Assembly: GCA_031366605.1 (NCBI GenBank)
Contig: JANLOO010000021.1
Location: forward strand, 1-64,000
Reading direction: 5' to 3'
Length of the DNA: 64,000 nt
Source of the DNA: CALMEC01 sp031366605
Lineage (GTDB): Bacteria > Actinomycetota > Thermoleophilia > Miltoncostaeales > Miltoncostaeaceae
How positions within the stretch are numbered: position 1 is the stretch's first letter; each line of letters opens with the position of its first letter. Shown piece by piece: positions 16,620 to 26,276 of this stretch. A program made the position numbers and the translations under genes. The notes beneath the pieces were generated by a model. It did not search any database, was not told the DNA's origin, and saw nothing but the letters and a program-made list of their open reading frames with translations.

Positions 16620-18242
16620 ATGCGTCTCGTCGTACCGCGTGCGCCGAAGAATCGGCGTGCTACGAGTGGTGTTGTCGCGGTCGTGGCCGCAGCGTCGCTG
16701 GCCGTCGCGGGCTGCGGCGGAGGTCAGGCGTCGACCGGTGCTGGAGCCGCCGATGTCGCAGGCTTCATCCCCGCCGGTTCGCCGGTCTATTTCGAGTTCT
16801 CCACCGATCTCGGTGGCACGCAGTGGACGCAGACGGTCGCACTCGCAAAGCGTTTTCCCGGATACGGCAAGCTCGTTACGGATGTCACCGATCAACTCGC
16901 CAACCAGAAGATCGACTTCGCGGGGCAGATCAAACCGCTGCTCGGGTCGGCCGCCGCCGTTGGCGTGTTCGACATCAAGGGACTTGCGGAGAACTCCCCC
17001 GACCCGTCTGTCGTCGGGGCGATTGATCTGGCAGACGGCAAAGAGGCGGATTTCGTCAAGCTCATCCAGACCGGCAAGGACCCGGCCAAGAAGGTCGGCC
17101 GGCACGACGGTGTCGACCTGTACGGCGACTCCAACACGACGTTCGCGGTCCTGGACGGCACGGTCCTGGTCAGCGACACGCCGGACCGGGTCAACCGGGC
17201 GATCGACGCCCACCGGGGCGGCGATTCACAGACGATGGCCGGCTCCACCAGGCTCGACGACGCCTTCGCCGAACTCCCGGACGAGGTACTTGCCCAAGGG
17301 TTTGTCGACCTCGGCGCGGTCGTGCGGCTTGCGAGCACCGCCGGTGGCGGTACCGCGAGCGCTGGTGGGGCCGCCATCGCGGAACAGCTCAAGAAGAGCG
17401 GTATCGGGGCGGATGCTGCGATCGGGCTGTCGGTCTCGGCCGAGGCGGACGGGGTTCGGATCAAGGCGGTCGGGCTGGGCGTCGGTCAGCTCGCCGGCGC
17501 GACGGAGCCGTTCACCCCGAAGCTCGCAGAGAAGGTTCCGGCCGATGCGCTCGCGTACGTCGGGTTCAGGAACGCGTATTCGCTCGGCGCACAGGCAATC
17601 AAGCAGATCGGGGGACAGGACCCTCAGGTCAAGAAGGCCCTGTCACAGGCGTCGCTCGTGCTTCCGCTCTTGGGGATCAACCTCGACGACGTCAAGGGGC
17701 TTACGAGCCTTGAGCATGCGCTGGTCGTCACAAAGGGCGCGACGGTCCCAGGCGCGGTCCTTGCGCTTGAGGTCGCCGATCCGGCAAAGGCCGGCGCCAC
17801 GCTCGACACCCTCAGCAAGACTGCCCCGGCGCTCATCGAAAAGAGCGGCACCAAGATCCCCGCCTTCGTCAAGGTGGCGCTGGCCAACGGCGTCAGCGGG
17901 TGGCAGTCGGCCATCACACCCCAGGCGGGTGTCGTCTACGGCGTCGACGGCAACCTCGCGCTCATCGGGACGCTCCCGGAGGCCGTCAAGCAGGTGCAGG
18001 CCCCGGTGTCCAAGCTGACGGACGATCCCGCCTACCAGGCGGCCACCCGGCAGATGCCGTCCAAGGTCGACGGACTCCTCTGGATCAACGGCGAGGAACT
18101 CTTGACCACGCTCGACGGCTTGGGGGTCCTCAAGCGCGCGCCCAAGGACGTCATTGCCAACGTCCGCCCGCTCAAGAACATCGCGGCGTGGAGCACCGGT
18201 GGCGACAAGCCGACGTTCGAGGCGTTCCTCACCATCAAGTAG
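16620..18242 (+). CDS. DUF3352 lipoprotein
   Basis: A 540-residue predicted lipoprotein: basic start, hydrophobic stretch and lipobox LAVAGC (Cys about 32), after which a Gly/Ala/Thr-rich linker leads to a long soluble region. The pattern AGFIPAGSPVYFEFSTDL just after the linker and repeated FVKL/YVGFRNAYSL/LDTLSK segments match DUF3352, a family of exported actinobacterial proteins of unknown function. Internal repetition suggests two or three copies of one alpha/beta module. ATG 16620 is preferred over TTG 16608. A TACCTT box lies about 40 nt upstream. Confidence 0.78.
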   Translation: MRLVVPRAPKNRRATSGVVAVVAAASLAVAGCGGGQASTGAGAADVAGFIPAGSPVYFEFSTDLGGTQWTQTVALAKRFPGYGKLVTDVTDQLANQKIDFAGQIKPLLGSAAAVGVFDIKGLAENSPDPSVVGAIDLADGKEADFVKLIQTGKDPAKKVGRHDGVDLYGDSNTTFAVLDGTVLVSDTPDRVNRAIDAHRGGDSQTMAGSTRLDDAFAELPDEVLAQGFVDLGAVVRLASTAGGGTASAGGAAIAEQLKKSGIGADAAIGLSVSAEADGVRIKAVGLGVGQLAGATEPFTPKLAEKVPADALAYVGFRNAYSLGAQAIKQIGGQDPQVKKALSQASLVLPLLGINLDDVKGLTSLEHALVVTKGATVPGAVLALEVADPAKAGATLDTLSKTAPALIEKSGTKIPAFVKVALANGVSGWQSAITPQAGVVYGVDGNLALIGTLPEAVKQVQAPVSKLTDDPAYQAATRQMPSKVDGLLWINGEELLTTLDGLGVLKRAPKDVIANVRPLKNIAAWSTGGDKPTFEAFLTIK

Positions 18243-18286
18243 CGCAGGCCGCCGTTTTGATACCCGAAAAAGGCGGCGGTACACGC

Positions 18287-19477
18287 ATGCGGGAATACCT
18301 CTTCACGTCCGAGTCGGTCACCGAAGGTCACCCCGATAAGATCGCTGACCAGATCTCTGACGGCGTCCTGGATGCGGTTCTGCGCGAAGACCCCATGGGT
18401 CGCGTGGCGTGCGAGACGCTTGTGACCACCGGGCAGGTGATGGTGGCTGGCGAGATCTCCACGACCACGTACGTCGACATCCCCAAGATCGCGCGCGAGA
18501 CGATCCGCAGAATCGGCTACACCCGCGCCAAGTACGGCTTCGACGCCGAGACGTGTGGCATCTCCGTGGCGCTCGACGAACAGAGTCCCGACATCGCCCA
18601 GGGGGTCAATACGGCCCTCGAGGCGCGAGGTGTCGGCAACGAGGACCTCTACGACCTGCAGGGCGCCGGTGACCAGGGGCTGATGTTTGGATACGCGTCT
18701 GACGAGACCTCCGAGTTGATGCCGCTTCCGATCACGCTCGCACATCGCCTGTGCCAGCGTCTGGCCGAGGTGCGCCGCGACGGCATGTCGTACCTGCGGC
18801 CTGACGGCAAGTCGCAGGTGACGGTGCGATATCAGGACGGCAAGCCCAAAGAGGTCACTGCGGTCGTCATCTCGTCCCAACATCAACCGGATGTCTCCAA
18901 CGATCAATTGCGCAGTGAGATTACGGCCAACGTCATTCAGCCGATCATCGCCGAGTTCGACATGTGGCGCGACGAGATCACGGTGTACATCAACCCGACG
19001 GGGTTGTTTGTCGTCGGTGGGCCGATGGGTGACTGCGGTCTCACCGGCCGCAAGATCATCGTCGACACGTACGGCGGCATGGCCCGCCACGGTGGAGGGG
19101 CATTCAGCGGCAAGGATCCGTCCAAGGTCGACCGGTCGGCGTGCTACGCGGCACGATGGGTCGCCAAGAACGTCGTGGCCGCAGGGCTCGCCTCGCGCTG
19201 TGAACTGCAGGTCGCGTACGCCATCGGCGTTGCCCGACCGGTCTCGATCATGGTCGAGTGCTTCGGGACCGAGACACGCCCGGTCGAGCAGATCGAGAAG
19301 TGGGTCGACGAGAACTTCGATCTTCGACCAGCGGCGATCATCGAGAGATTGGACCTGCGTCGCCCGATTTACCAGAAGACCGCGGCGTATGGTCACTTCG
19401 GACGCAACGACCCCGACTTCACGTGGGAAAACACCAGCATCGGCGACGCGTTCGCCGGTTCGGCTCGGGAGGGCTAG
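18287..19477 (+). CDS. metK: S-adenosylmethionine synthetase
   Basis: Makes S-adenosylmethionine from methionine and ATP (396 residues). Signature sequences: SVTEGHPDKIADQISD (about 9-24), GAGDQGLMFGYA (about 122-133) and GGGAFSGKDPSKVDRS (about 266-281), plus GPMGDCGLTGRKI. ATG 18287 follows the DUF3352 stop by 44 nt. No SAM riboswitch is visible in that short gap. It may be transcribed from the upstream gene, or from a promoter inside it. Confidence 0.96.
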   Translation: MREYLFTSESVTEGHPDKIADQISDGVLDAVLREDPMGRVACETLVTTGQVMVAGEISTTTYVDIPKIARETIRRIGYTRAKYGFDAETCGISVALDEQSPDIAQGVNTALEARGVGNEDLYDLQGAGDQGLMFGYASDETSELMPLPITLAHRLCQRLAEVRRDGMSYLRPDGKSQVTVRYQDGKPKEVTAVVISSQHQPDVSNDQLRSEITANVIQPIIAEFDMWRDEITVYINPTGLFVVGGPMGDCGLTGRKIIVDTYGGMARHGGGAFSGKDPSKVDRSACYAARWVAKNVVAAGLASRCELQVAYAIGVARPVSIMVECFGTETRPVEQIEKWVDENFDLRPAAIIERLDLRRPIYQKTAAYGHFGRNDPDFTWENTSIGDAFAGSAREG

Positions 19478-19480
19478 GAA

Positions 19481-19564
19481 ATGAAGCGGTCAGTCATCTT
19501 TGCAGTGCTGTTTGGTTTCATCCTCGGGGCGGCGTTGGTGATGCGCCGCCGCGCCGAGCAGTAG
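19481..19564 (+). CDS. 27-residue single-helix membrane peptide
   Basis: The frame MKRSVIFAVLFGFILGAALV then MRRRAEQ and TAG starts 3 nt after the metK stop, with AGG just upstream. It is one hydrophobic helix flanked by Lys/Arg, the typical form of a small inner-membrane protein with its C-terminus inside. Position between metK and priA suggests co-transcription. No known family. Conservation in relatives would be needed to confirm it. Confidence 0.5.
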   Translation: MKRSVIFAVLFGFILGAALVMRRRAEQ

Positions 19565-19598
19565 TCCCTCCAGCCCGCCCCAAACAGGGCGGAGCCTG

Positions 19599-21785
19599 GT
19601 GAACACGGTTCAGGTCGTCCTGCTGCTTGCCACGCGGGCACTCGACCGACCGCTCGACTATGCCGTCCCCGAAGTGTTCGCCGGGCGTGCGATTCGAGGC
19701 GCGCTCGTGGCATGCCCGCTTGGGCGACGGACGGTTCTGGGGGTCGTCGTCAGCGCTGAGCCGCCGACGTGGGATGGCGATCTGGCGAAACTCGCCGGCA
19801 TCGTGGATGTGCAGCCGATTCCGGATGCCCTCGTCGAGCTCGCGGCATGGATTGCCCGGTACTACGCAGCTCCGCTTGCCGCGTGTCTCCGCCTCGTGTT
19901 GCCGCCGGGTGCCGAAGGGACGCTCAAGCGGATTCCCGGCGGCGGCTGGCGGCTCGCGGATCCCCCTGGCCCCCCGGCGCAACTCGTGGTGAGCACGCCC
20001 GTCGCCGGGGGCACCGCGCGTCAACGTGCCGTCGTCGCCAAGCTGATCCATGCGGGCGGCACGCTGACGGCGGTCGATCTGTGTGCCCAGGCCGGGACCA
20101 CGTTGCCGACCTTGCGACGGATGGCCGACGCGGGGTTCGTGACACTCGAACGGCGGGAACGTCTTCAGTTGGATGCCGGGGGAGACGGTGTGCGTACACC
20201 GGGGCCTCACCTCAACGCGCAGCAGTCGGCCGCGGTCACCGAAATCAGCGCCGCGCTGGGGCGCGGGCAGGAGGCGCTCCTCGTACATGGGGTGACCGGG
20301 TCGGGCAAGACCGAGGTGTACATCCACGCGATCGAAGCCGTGCGGGTGCTGGGTCGGGGGGCGATCGTCCTGGCCCCGGAGATCGCGCTGACGCCGCAGC
20401 TCCTGGAGCGTCTGCGGGCGCGTTTGGGCGCCGGGGTCGCGCTCTGGCACTCCGGAATGTCGGACGGCGAACGGGCAGCCGAGGACCGGCGCATCCGCGC
20501 GGGCGAGGCGGATGTCGTACTCGGCGCGCGGAGCGCGGTGTTCGCCCCGCTCGCCAACGTCGGCTTGATCATCGTCGACGAGGAGCACGAGGCGTCCTAC
20601 AAGCAGGATGCGTCGCCGCGCTATGACGCCCGTCAGGTGGCATATCGCCGTGGCCGGTTGGAGGATGCGCTCGTCGTCTACGGAAGCGCAACCCCACGTC
20701 CCGAATCGTTTTGGGCCCTGCCACACATCACGTTGACTGACCGGGCCGATGGGGCGCCGCTTCCGCACGTCGAGGTCGTCGACATGCGGATGCAACCGCC
20801 CGGACCGATCTCGCGTCCGCTCGCCAGGGCATTGCAAGAGGCCGCAACGCGTGGTGAGAAGGCCATCCTGCTGCTCAACCGGCGTGGTTTGGCGCGGATG
20901 GGGCTCTGCCGGGCGTGCGGGTGGATCGCCCGCTGCCCGTCCTGTGATGTGCCGCTTGTCGTCCACGACCGGCCCGAACATCTGGTGTGCCATCACTGCG
21001 GCTATGACGCACCCGTGCCCGTGTTGTGCCCGTCGTGTCGCGGCGCCGAGGTCGCCCGCCAGGGTTCGGGTACACAGGGCCTCGAAGAGGCGCTTGCGAC
21101 CGTGGTGCCGGATGTCCCCTTGATTCGACTCGACGGCGATGTGATCGCCCGACGCGGGGAGTTGGGCAGCCGACTGGCGCGGTTCGCTCGGCCCGGGGCA
21201 GCCGTGTTGTTGGGCACACAGATGGTGGCCAAGGGCCACGACCTGCCGGCGGTGACGGTCGCAGGGGTGCTGGACGCCGACGGCGCCCTTCAGCGACCCG
21301 ATTTCCGCGCCGAGGAGCGGGCGTTTGCCCTGATCGTGCAGCTGGCGGGCCGAGCCGGACGCCGTGGCGAGCCCTCGACAGTGTTCGTCCAGGCATGGGA
21401 GCCGGACGGTCGCGCGGTTCGACTGGGAGCGCGGCATGCCGTACAGGAGTTCTTGGCCGGCGAGATCCACCGTCGACAGGATCGGCAGTTCCCACCGTTC
21501 GGACACTTGGTGCGGATCATCGTGGATGGCGCAAACGCCGCATCGGTCACCACCGTCGCTCGGGGTTTGGCCGATGCGCTGCGCGACGCGGAGCCCGACA
21601 TGACCGTGCTCGGGCCGGCCATGCTGCACCGGCTCCGCGGCCAATCGCGTCGCGCGATCTTGGTGCGGGCAGAGCGTGCGACGGATGCCACTGCCGCGGT
21701 CACGGCGCAGATCGACGCACGCCAGGCCGCCTTGCGCAAAGCGGCGATCCGTGTCGTTGTGGATGTCGACCCGCAGGACACCTGA
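19599..21785 (+). CDS. priA: Primosomal replication-restart helicase PriA
   Basis: A DEAH-like superfamily 2 helicase (728 residues) that reloads the replisome at stalled forks. The N-terminal DNA-binding domain (about 1-170) is followed by Walker A GVTGSGKTEVYIH (about 231-243), the DEEHEASYKQD box and zinc-binding cysteines in CRACGWIARCPSC and CHHCG...CPSC. Motif V/VI regions (GTQMVAKGHD, QLAGRAGRRGEPS) follow. The start is GTG 19599. The Walker A and zinc sites look intact, so it is probably an active helicase rather than the ATPase-dead form of some actinobacteria. Confidence 0.95.
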   Translation: MNTVQVVLLLATRALDRPLDYAVPEVFAGRAIRGALVACPLGRRTVLGVVVSAEPPTWDGDLAKLAGIVDVQPIPDALVELAAWIARYYAAPLAACLRLVLPPGAEGTLKRIPGGGWRLADPPGPPAQLVVSTPVAGGTARQRAVVAKLIHAGGTLTAVDLCAQAGTTLPTLRRMADAGFVTLERRERLQLDAGGDGVRTPGPHLNAQQSAAVTEISAALGRGQEALLVHGVTGSGKTEVYIHAIEAVRVLGRGAIVLAPEIALTPQLLERLRARLGAGVALWHSGMSDGERAAEDRRIRAGEADVVLGARSAVFAPLANVGLIIVDEEHEASYKQDASPRYDARQVAYRRGRLEDALVVYGSATPRPESFWALPHITLTDRADGAPLPHVEVVDMRMQPPGPISRPLARALQEAATRGEKAILLLNRRGLARMGLCRACGWIARCPSCDVPLVVHDRPEHLVCHHCGYDAPVPVLCPSCRGAEVARQGSGTQGLEEALATVVPDVPLIRLDGDVIARRGELGSRLARFARPGAAVLLGTQMVAKGHDLPAVTVAGVLDADGALQRPDFRAEERAFALIVQLAGRAGRRGEPSTVFVQAWEPDGRAVRLGARHAVQEFLAGEIHRRQDRQFPPFGHLVRIIVDGANAASVTTVARGLADALRDAEPDMTVLGPAMLHRLRGQSRRAILVRAERATDATAAVTAQIDARQAALRKAAIRVVVDVDPQDT

Positions 21786-21916
21786 ACTGCGGACGGGGTC
21801 GGGGGTTTACGATCGGAGTGCGCGGTCAATGTGAGGGGGCGCGCACGTTTTTCGGCGGACCTCGATACGATTCCGCCGCCCAGACCACACGCATCCCGCA
21901 AGGAGTGCCACCACCA

Positions 21917-22786
21917 ATGCCGGTTCCCCGCCTTTTCGAGGCCCCATCCGACCAGCGCGAGCGTTGGATTCATGTGCTTGCCTGCCTGATCGGCTTGTCA
22001 GGCCCCGAGACCCGACCCGCGCTTATCTCGGAACTCACCGGCGAGGACCTGCCTGGTGTCGCAGAAGCGCAAACGCGCGAGGCGCATCCGCTCGGCGGCG
22101 CGGGGGTTGACATTCTGGTGCGTGATCGCGAGCGTCGGTGGGCGGTCGCGGTGCAGGCGACGCTGGGATTCGAGGCCGATGCGCATCCCGGGATCGTCGC
22201 CGCACACCACGCGTTGGCCGATCAAGCCGAGCGGGTCATCGGGGTCGTCATCACGCCGGATCGCAAGCCGTCGTCAGCGGTGCAAGCCGCCCAGGCGGAT
22301 GGGATCGATGCGCGTCATAAGAGTTGGTTGCGCGTGCGGGACTGGGTGCAAGAGCGGCCCGAGCGCGGCGGAGCCACGGGTGTGGATCTGGCGTTGCTTC
22401 GCGAGGCCGAGTACTTCCTGACGCCGCGGGTCGCGGAGCTCTACCGGCTCGAGGAGCTGAGCCCACCGATCACTCCCGCGCTACGGCCGACGCTGTCTTC
22501 CGTGTTCTTCGATCTCAACGACATCTCGCCGGCGCCACTGATCGCGAGCGGGCCGGGCGGTACAACCGAGGCGCGGATTGCGTTCCCGCGCACAGGGGAG
22601 CCCACCGTGGAGATCGTGCTGGACAACGGTGCGCTGTCGGTGCGCCTGGCCGATGGGGACATCGGGGGTGGGTTCGTCGCGAACGGCTCAACCTCGGCGC
22701 TGACCATCAGTGAACCAGCCGACTGGGTGCGCAACCGATCAGGGGCGCTGGCTGTCGCACGTCGTCTGCTCCCCGTGCCCAGGTAG
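21917..22786 (+). CDS. Hypothetical protein, possible nuclease-like N-terminal fold
   Basis: A 289-residue protein that I do not recognise. The first 110 residues have a pattern reminiscent of PD-(D/E)XK folds (GAGVDILVRDRERRWAVAVQATL, about 54-76), but the position of the usual E-x-K reads Q-A-T, so catalysis is doubtful. The C-terminal half is rich in short beta strands. ATG 21917 follows AAGGAG; TACGAT boxes occur near 21810 and 21870. It ends 8 nt before def, suggesting co-transcription. Confidence 0.6.
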   Translation: MPVPRLFEAPSDQRERWIHVLACLIGLSGPETRPALISELTGEDLPGVAEAQTREAHPLGGAGVDILVRDRERRWAVAVQATLGFEADAHPGIVAAHHALADQAERVIGVVITPDRKPSSAVQAAQADGIDARHKSWLRVRDWVQERPERGGATGVDLALLREAEYFLTPRVAELYRLEELSPPITPALRPTLSSVFFDLNDISPAPLIASGPGGTTEARIAFPRTGEPTVEIVLDNGALSVRLADGDIGGGFVANGSTSALTISEPADWVRNRSGALAVARRLLPVPR

Positions 22787-22794
22787 GTCGTTTC

Positions 22795-23337
22795 GTGGGC
22801 GAGCGCGCATTCGAAGATCCGGAACTGGAGGAGCGCCGCCAACGTGCGTTGCGCAATGTTCGGCAGCTCGGGGACCCGGTGTTGCGGACGCCGTCCGCGC
22901 GCATCGAGGTCTTCGATGACGCGTTGCGCGATGAGGCGGCGACGATGATCGAGCTGATGCACAGCGCACACGGGGTCGGCTTGGCGGCCCCGCAGCTCGG
23001 CCGCCTGCGCCGCCTGATCGTCATCGACCCGTTCGTGGATGAGCCACCGATCGCGCTGGTCAATCCTGAGATCACCTGGTTTTCGGATGAACAGGACTCA
23101 TTCGACGAAGGGTGCCTGTCGATCGGCGAGGTCGTGGTTCCGGTCATTCGCCCCGTCGGAATCCGCCTGACTGCGCGCGATCTCGATGGGCAGGAGGTCG
23201 CGATGGAAATCGACGGCTTTGGCGCGCGCGTGATCCAACACGAGGTCGACCACCTGGACGGAATTTTGATCATCGATCGCACAGGACCCGAGGAGCGCAA
23301 GGAGGCGCTGAGACAGCTGCGCGCGGAGCAATCGTGA
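22795..23337 (+). CDS. def: Peptide deformylase
   Basis: Removes the formyl group from nascent N-terminal methionine (180 residues). All three metal/active-site motifs are present: HGVGLAAPQLG (about 60-70), EGCLSIGE (about 104-111) and HEVDHLDG (about 146-153), where the Cys and two His bind Fe/Zn and the Glu is catalytic. The start is GTG 22795. It overlaps fmt by 4 nt; together they handle removal and addition of the initiator formyl group. Confidence 0.95.
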   Translation: MGERAFEDPELEERRQRALRNVRQLGDPVLRTPSARIEVFDDALRDEAATMIELMHSAHGVGLAAPQLGRLRRLIVIDPFVDEPPIALVNPEITWFSDEQDSFDEGCLSIGEVVVPVIRPVGIRLTARDLDGQEVAMEIDGFGARVIQHEVDHLDGILIIDRTGPEERKEALRQLRAEQS

Positions 23338-24263
23338 CCCGCGTCGCGTTTGCCGGGAGCCCGCCCGCAGCCGCGACGGTACTGCGTGCGCTCGTCGCTG
23401 CCGGTTACGACCTCCCGGTCGTGATCTCACAGCCCGACCGACCCAAAGGGCGTGGCGGCAAGACCGTCCCAACGGCGGTCAGCGTCGCGGCTGGGGAACT
23501 GGGCCTCGACCTGTGGCGGCCCGCGTCGATCAACGATGGCGAGACGCTGGATGCACTTGAGTCCCTTGGGCTCGATGCCGTGTGCGTCGTGGGGTTCGGG
23601 CAGATCCTGCGCCATCGGCTGCTCACCACCTGGCCGTGTCTCAACGTCCACTTCTCGATCCTGCCGGCGTATCGCGGCGCGGCCCCGGTGGAGCGTGCCC
23701 TGATGGACGGCCGCACCGAAACCGGCGTGACGATCATGCAGATGGACGCGGGCCTCGACACCGGTCCGATCATCGCGATCGACCGCATCGACATCGGCGC
23801 CGACGAGGATGCCGGGTCGTTGCTCGACCGACTTGCCGCCCGCGGTGGCAAGCTTCTTGGCGCGACGCTCGACGACCTCGCGGCTGGGACGCTGACGATG
23901 ACCGCACAACCCTGCGAAGGTGTCTCACTGGCGCCCAAGATCGGTGATGCGGACATCGCACTCGACTTCACGCTGTCCCCGCAGATCGTTGCGAACCGAA
24001 TCCGAGCGTTGTCACCGTACATCGGGGCGGCGTGTCTGATCGACGGTCAGCGGTTCAAGCTGTGGGCTGCCCGTCCCACCGACGTCGCGGACATGCAGCC
24101 GGGCGTGGGGCGCGTCGATGCGGGCCACCTGTTGCTGCCGTGCGGTGACGGAGCTGTCGATGTGCTCGAGCTGCAACCGCCCAACCGCAGCAGCATGCGC
24201 GCCGCCGATTTTCTGCGCGGTTGGCGGGGTGGGTTGGGTGTCAGCCGGATTCCCGGCCGCTGA
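23334..24263 (+). CDS. fmt: Methionyl-tRNA formyltransferase
   Basis: Transfers a formyl group from 10-formyl-tetrahydrofolate to Met-tRNAi (309 residues). The catalytic loop is VHFSILPAYRGAAP (about 102-115), with N/H/D residues of the formyltransferase fold, and DAGLDTGPI follows (about 138-146). The C-terminal OB-fold region begins near 205 (RIRALSPYIGAA). GTG 23334 overlaps the def stop as GTGA. Confidence 0.94.
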   Translation: MTRVAFAGSPPAAATVLRALVAAGYDLPVVISQPDRPKGRGGKTVPTAVSVAAGELGLDLWRPASINDGETLDALESLGLDAVCVVGFGQILRHRLLTTWPCLNVHFSILPAYRGAAPVERALMDGRTETGVTIMQMDAGLDTGPIIAIDRIDIGADEDAGSLLDRLAARGGKLLGATLDDLAAGTLTMTAQPCEGVSLAPKIGDADIALDFTLSPQIVANRIRALSPYIGAACLIDGQRFKLWAARPTDVADMQPGVGRVDAGHLLLPCGDGAVDVLELQPPNRSSMRAADFLRGWRGGLGVSRIPGR

Positions 24264-25594
24264 TGTCCGAACCTGATGCCACCCCCGAGCGGCGGGTGGC
24301 GTTTCGTGTGTTGCGTCGGGTGGCCGAGGGCGCGTATGCCGACCGGGCGCTGGCCGGCGAGGCTCGTCGCGATGGGCTGGCCCCGGGGCCACGCGGACAA
24401 GCGCATCGTTTGGCGTTTGGCGTCGTGCAGCGTCGGCGGACGCTCGACTGGCTGATCGACGCCGAGTTGGACCGACCCGATGGAGTTGAGCCCGCCGTGC
24501 GGGACGTATTGCGGCTGGGTGCATTCGAACTGGCGTACAGCGACGGGGTGCCGGTATCGGCCGCTGTGGATCAGGCGGTTCGCCTGGCACGTCGCCTACC
24601 CGGCGCCGCGCGCCGTGTGACGGCTCGCGCGGGGCTGGTCAATGCTGTCCTGCGAAAGGTCGCGGGAACCGCACAGGAGCGCTTAGGGACGCTCAGCGAC
24701 GACGTGCCGCAGGCGGCGGCGATCACACACAGCGTGCCGGACTGGATCGCGGAGCGGTTGTTCGATGCCCTCGGGCAGACCGTCGCCTGCCAGGTCCTCG
24801 CGTGCGCCAATCGCGCGGCGGAGTCGGCGTTGCGGTGGAATCCACTGCGGGGTTCGCGGCAGGAGTTCGTGGCGCTCCTGCCCAATGATGCCGTGGCGGA
24901 TGAATTCATCACCGATGCGTATGTGTCGGGGACGCCCTTTGCGCTGGAGGAATCGCCGATCTGGACCCGCGGGCTTGGGATGGGACAGAGCCGGGCTTCG
25001 ATGCTGCCGGCGCTTGTGCTCGCACCGCAACCGGGCGAGCGCGTCCTCGACCTGTGCGCAGCGCCTGGCGCCAAGGCGACCCACCTGGCCGCGCTGTCGC
25101 ACAACCGCGCCGAGATCGTCTGCGTGGAGCCGCGACCCGCCCGTGCCTCGACGCTGCGGGAACTGGCCGAACGCATGGGCGCCCGGCTGACCGTCATCGA
25201 GGGTGACGGTAGAACGGTTCCACTCGAAGGAACCTTCGATGCGGCTTTGGTGGATCCGCCGTGTACCGGGTTGGGTGTCCTGTCGGCCCGCCCGGATGCG
25301 CGGTGGCGTCGCCGCGAGGAGGACATTGCCGAATTGGTCGCGTTGCAGTCGGCACTCCTGCGGCGGGCGATCCAGGTCGTGCGGCCCGGTGGCAGGATCG
25401 TGTATTCGACGTGCACGCTCCTGCCGGACGAGAACGAGCAGATCGTGTTGGCGAGCGGGCTCGACGTCATGGATCTGACCGCGCGGCTCTCTCAGTTCGC
25501 GCACCCACGCCTTGCCGGTGCGCTCTTGACCCTTCCATCGCGCGATCAGACGGATGGGTTCTTCGTGGCCGGGCTCCGCGTCGCCAACGGATAA
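24263..25594 (+). CDS. rsmB: 16S rRNA (cytosine-967-C5)-methyltransferase
   Basis: RsmB/Sun family (443 residues). An N-terminal NusB-like RNA-binding domain (about 1-140; FRVLRRVAEGAYADRAL) precedes a Rossmann methyltransferase with SAM motif LDLCAAPGAKATHLAAL (about 264-280), DPPCTGLG with one catalytic Cys and YSTCTLLPDEN with the other. ATG 24263 shares its A with the last base of the fmt stop (TGATG). Last gene of def-fmt-rsmB; rpe follows with its own -10 box across the rsmB stop. Confidence 0.93.
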   Translation: MSEPDATPERRVAFRVLRRVAEGAYADRALAGEARRDGLAPGPRGQAHRLAFGVVQRRRTLDWLIDAELDRPDGVEPAVRDVLRLGAFELAYSDGVPVSAAVDQAVRLARRLPGAARRVTARAGLVNAVLRKVAGTAQERLGTLSDDVPQAAAITHSVPDWIAERLFDALGQTVACQVLACANRAAESALRWNPLRGSRQEFVALLPNDAVADEFITDAYVSGTPFALEESPIWTRGLGMGQSRASMLPALVLAPQPGERVLDLCAAPGAKATHLAALSHNRAEIVCVEPRPARASTLRELAERMGARLTVIEGDGRTVPLEGTFDAALVDPPCTGLGVLSARPDARWRRREEDIAELVALQSALLRRAIQVVRPGGRIVYSTCTLLPDENEQIVLASGLDVMDLTARLSQFAHPRLAGALLTLPSRDQTDGFFVAGLRVANG

Positions 25595-25597
25595 ACT
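25592..25597 (+). promoter_or_regulatory. TANNNT -10 box overlapping rsmB stop, in front of rpe
   Basis: TAAACT contains the TAA stop of rsmB and lies 7 nt before the rpe GTG. This fits a leaderless internal start for the rpe-rib genes. Confidence 0.4.
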
Positions 25598-25604
25598 GCC
25601 CGCT

Positions 25605-26276
25605 GTGAGCGCACTTTCGATACCTCAGGTGTTGCCATCGATCATGTCCGCGGACTTCTTGCGCTTGGGGCAGCAGATCGACGCGTTGCTGGCCGCGGGC
25701 GCGCGGGTGTTCCACGTCGACGTGATGGACGGCCAGTTCGTGCCCAATCTGACGGTCGGGCCCGGCTTCGCCGCGAGCCTGGCCGCGCCTGTCAGGGCTG
25801 CGGGTGGGATTCTGGACATACACCTGATGGTCGAACGGCCTGCCGGAATGATCGAGTTGTTCGCGCCTCACGCGGGCGCCATCAGCATCCACGCGGAGGC
25901 CGATCCGCATGTACATCGCCTGCTCGGCCGCATTCGCGAACTCGGTTGCCTGGCGGGACTTGCGCTCAACCCGGGGACGTCGTTGGCGGCGGTCGATCCG
26001 GTTGCGCACCTGGTGGACTTCGTCAACGTCATGAGCGTCAACCCCGGGTTTGCCGGGCAGTCGTTCATCCCGACGACTCCCGCCCGGCTTGCCGACCTGC
26101 GCGACCGTCTGCCTGAGGGCGTCGCGATCGAGGTCGACGGTGGCGTCAGCGTCGCAACGCTTGCCGGCGTCCGTGACGCGGGGGCGACGTTGTTCGTCTC
26201 TGCGTCATCCATCTTCGGCGCAGACGATCCGGTGGCGGCGTACACCGAGCTGGCCGTGCTGGCGGCGGGGGCGTGA
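25605..26276 (+). CDS. rpe: Ribulose-phosphate 3-epimerase
   Basis: Interconverts ribulose 5-phosphate and xylulose 5-phosphate (223 residues, TIM barrel). Motifs: LPSIMSADF (about 10-18), FHVDVMDGQFVPNLTVGP (metal His/Asp, about 37-54), DIHLMVERP, MSVNPGFAGQSF and IEVDGGVS with the catalytic Asp. It joins the riboflavin genes directly (GTGA overlap with ribD); ribulose 5-phosphate is also the RibB substrate, so the linkage is metabolic. Confidence 0.95.
   Translation: MSALSIPQVLPSIMSADFLRLGQQIDALLAAGARVFHVDVMDGQFVPNLTVGPGFAASLAAPVRAAGGILDIHLMVERPAGMIELFAPHAGAISIHAEADPHVHRLLGRIRELGCLAGLALNPGTSLAAVDPVAHLVDFVNVMSVNPGFAGQSFIPTTPARLADLRDRLPEGVAIEVDGGVSVATLAGVRDAGATLFVSASSIFGADDPVAAYTELAVLAAGA

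Noticed and set aside
18243..18286. SAM riboswitch before metK
   Set aside because: The 44-nt gap is too short and shows no matching stems.
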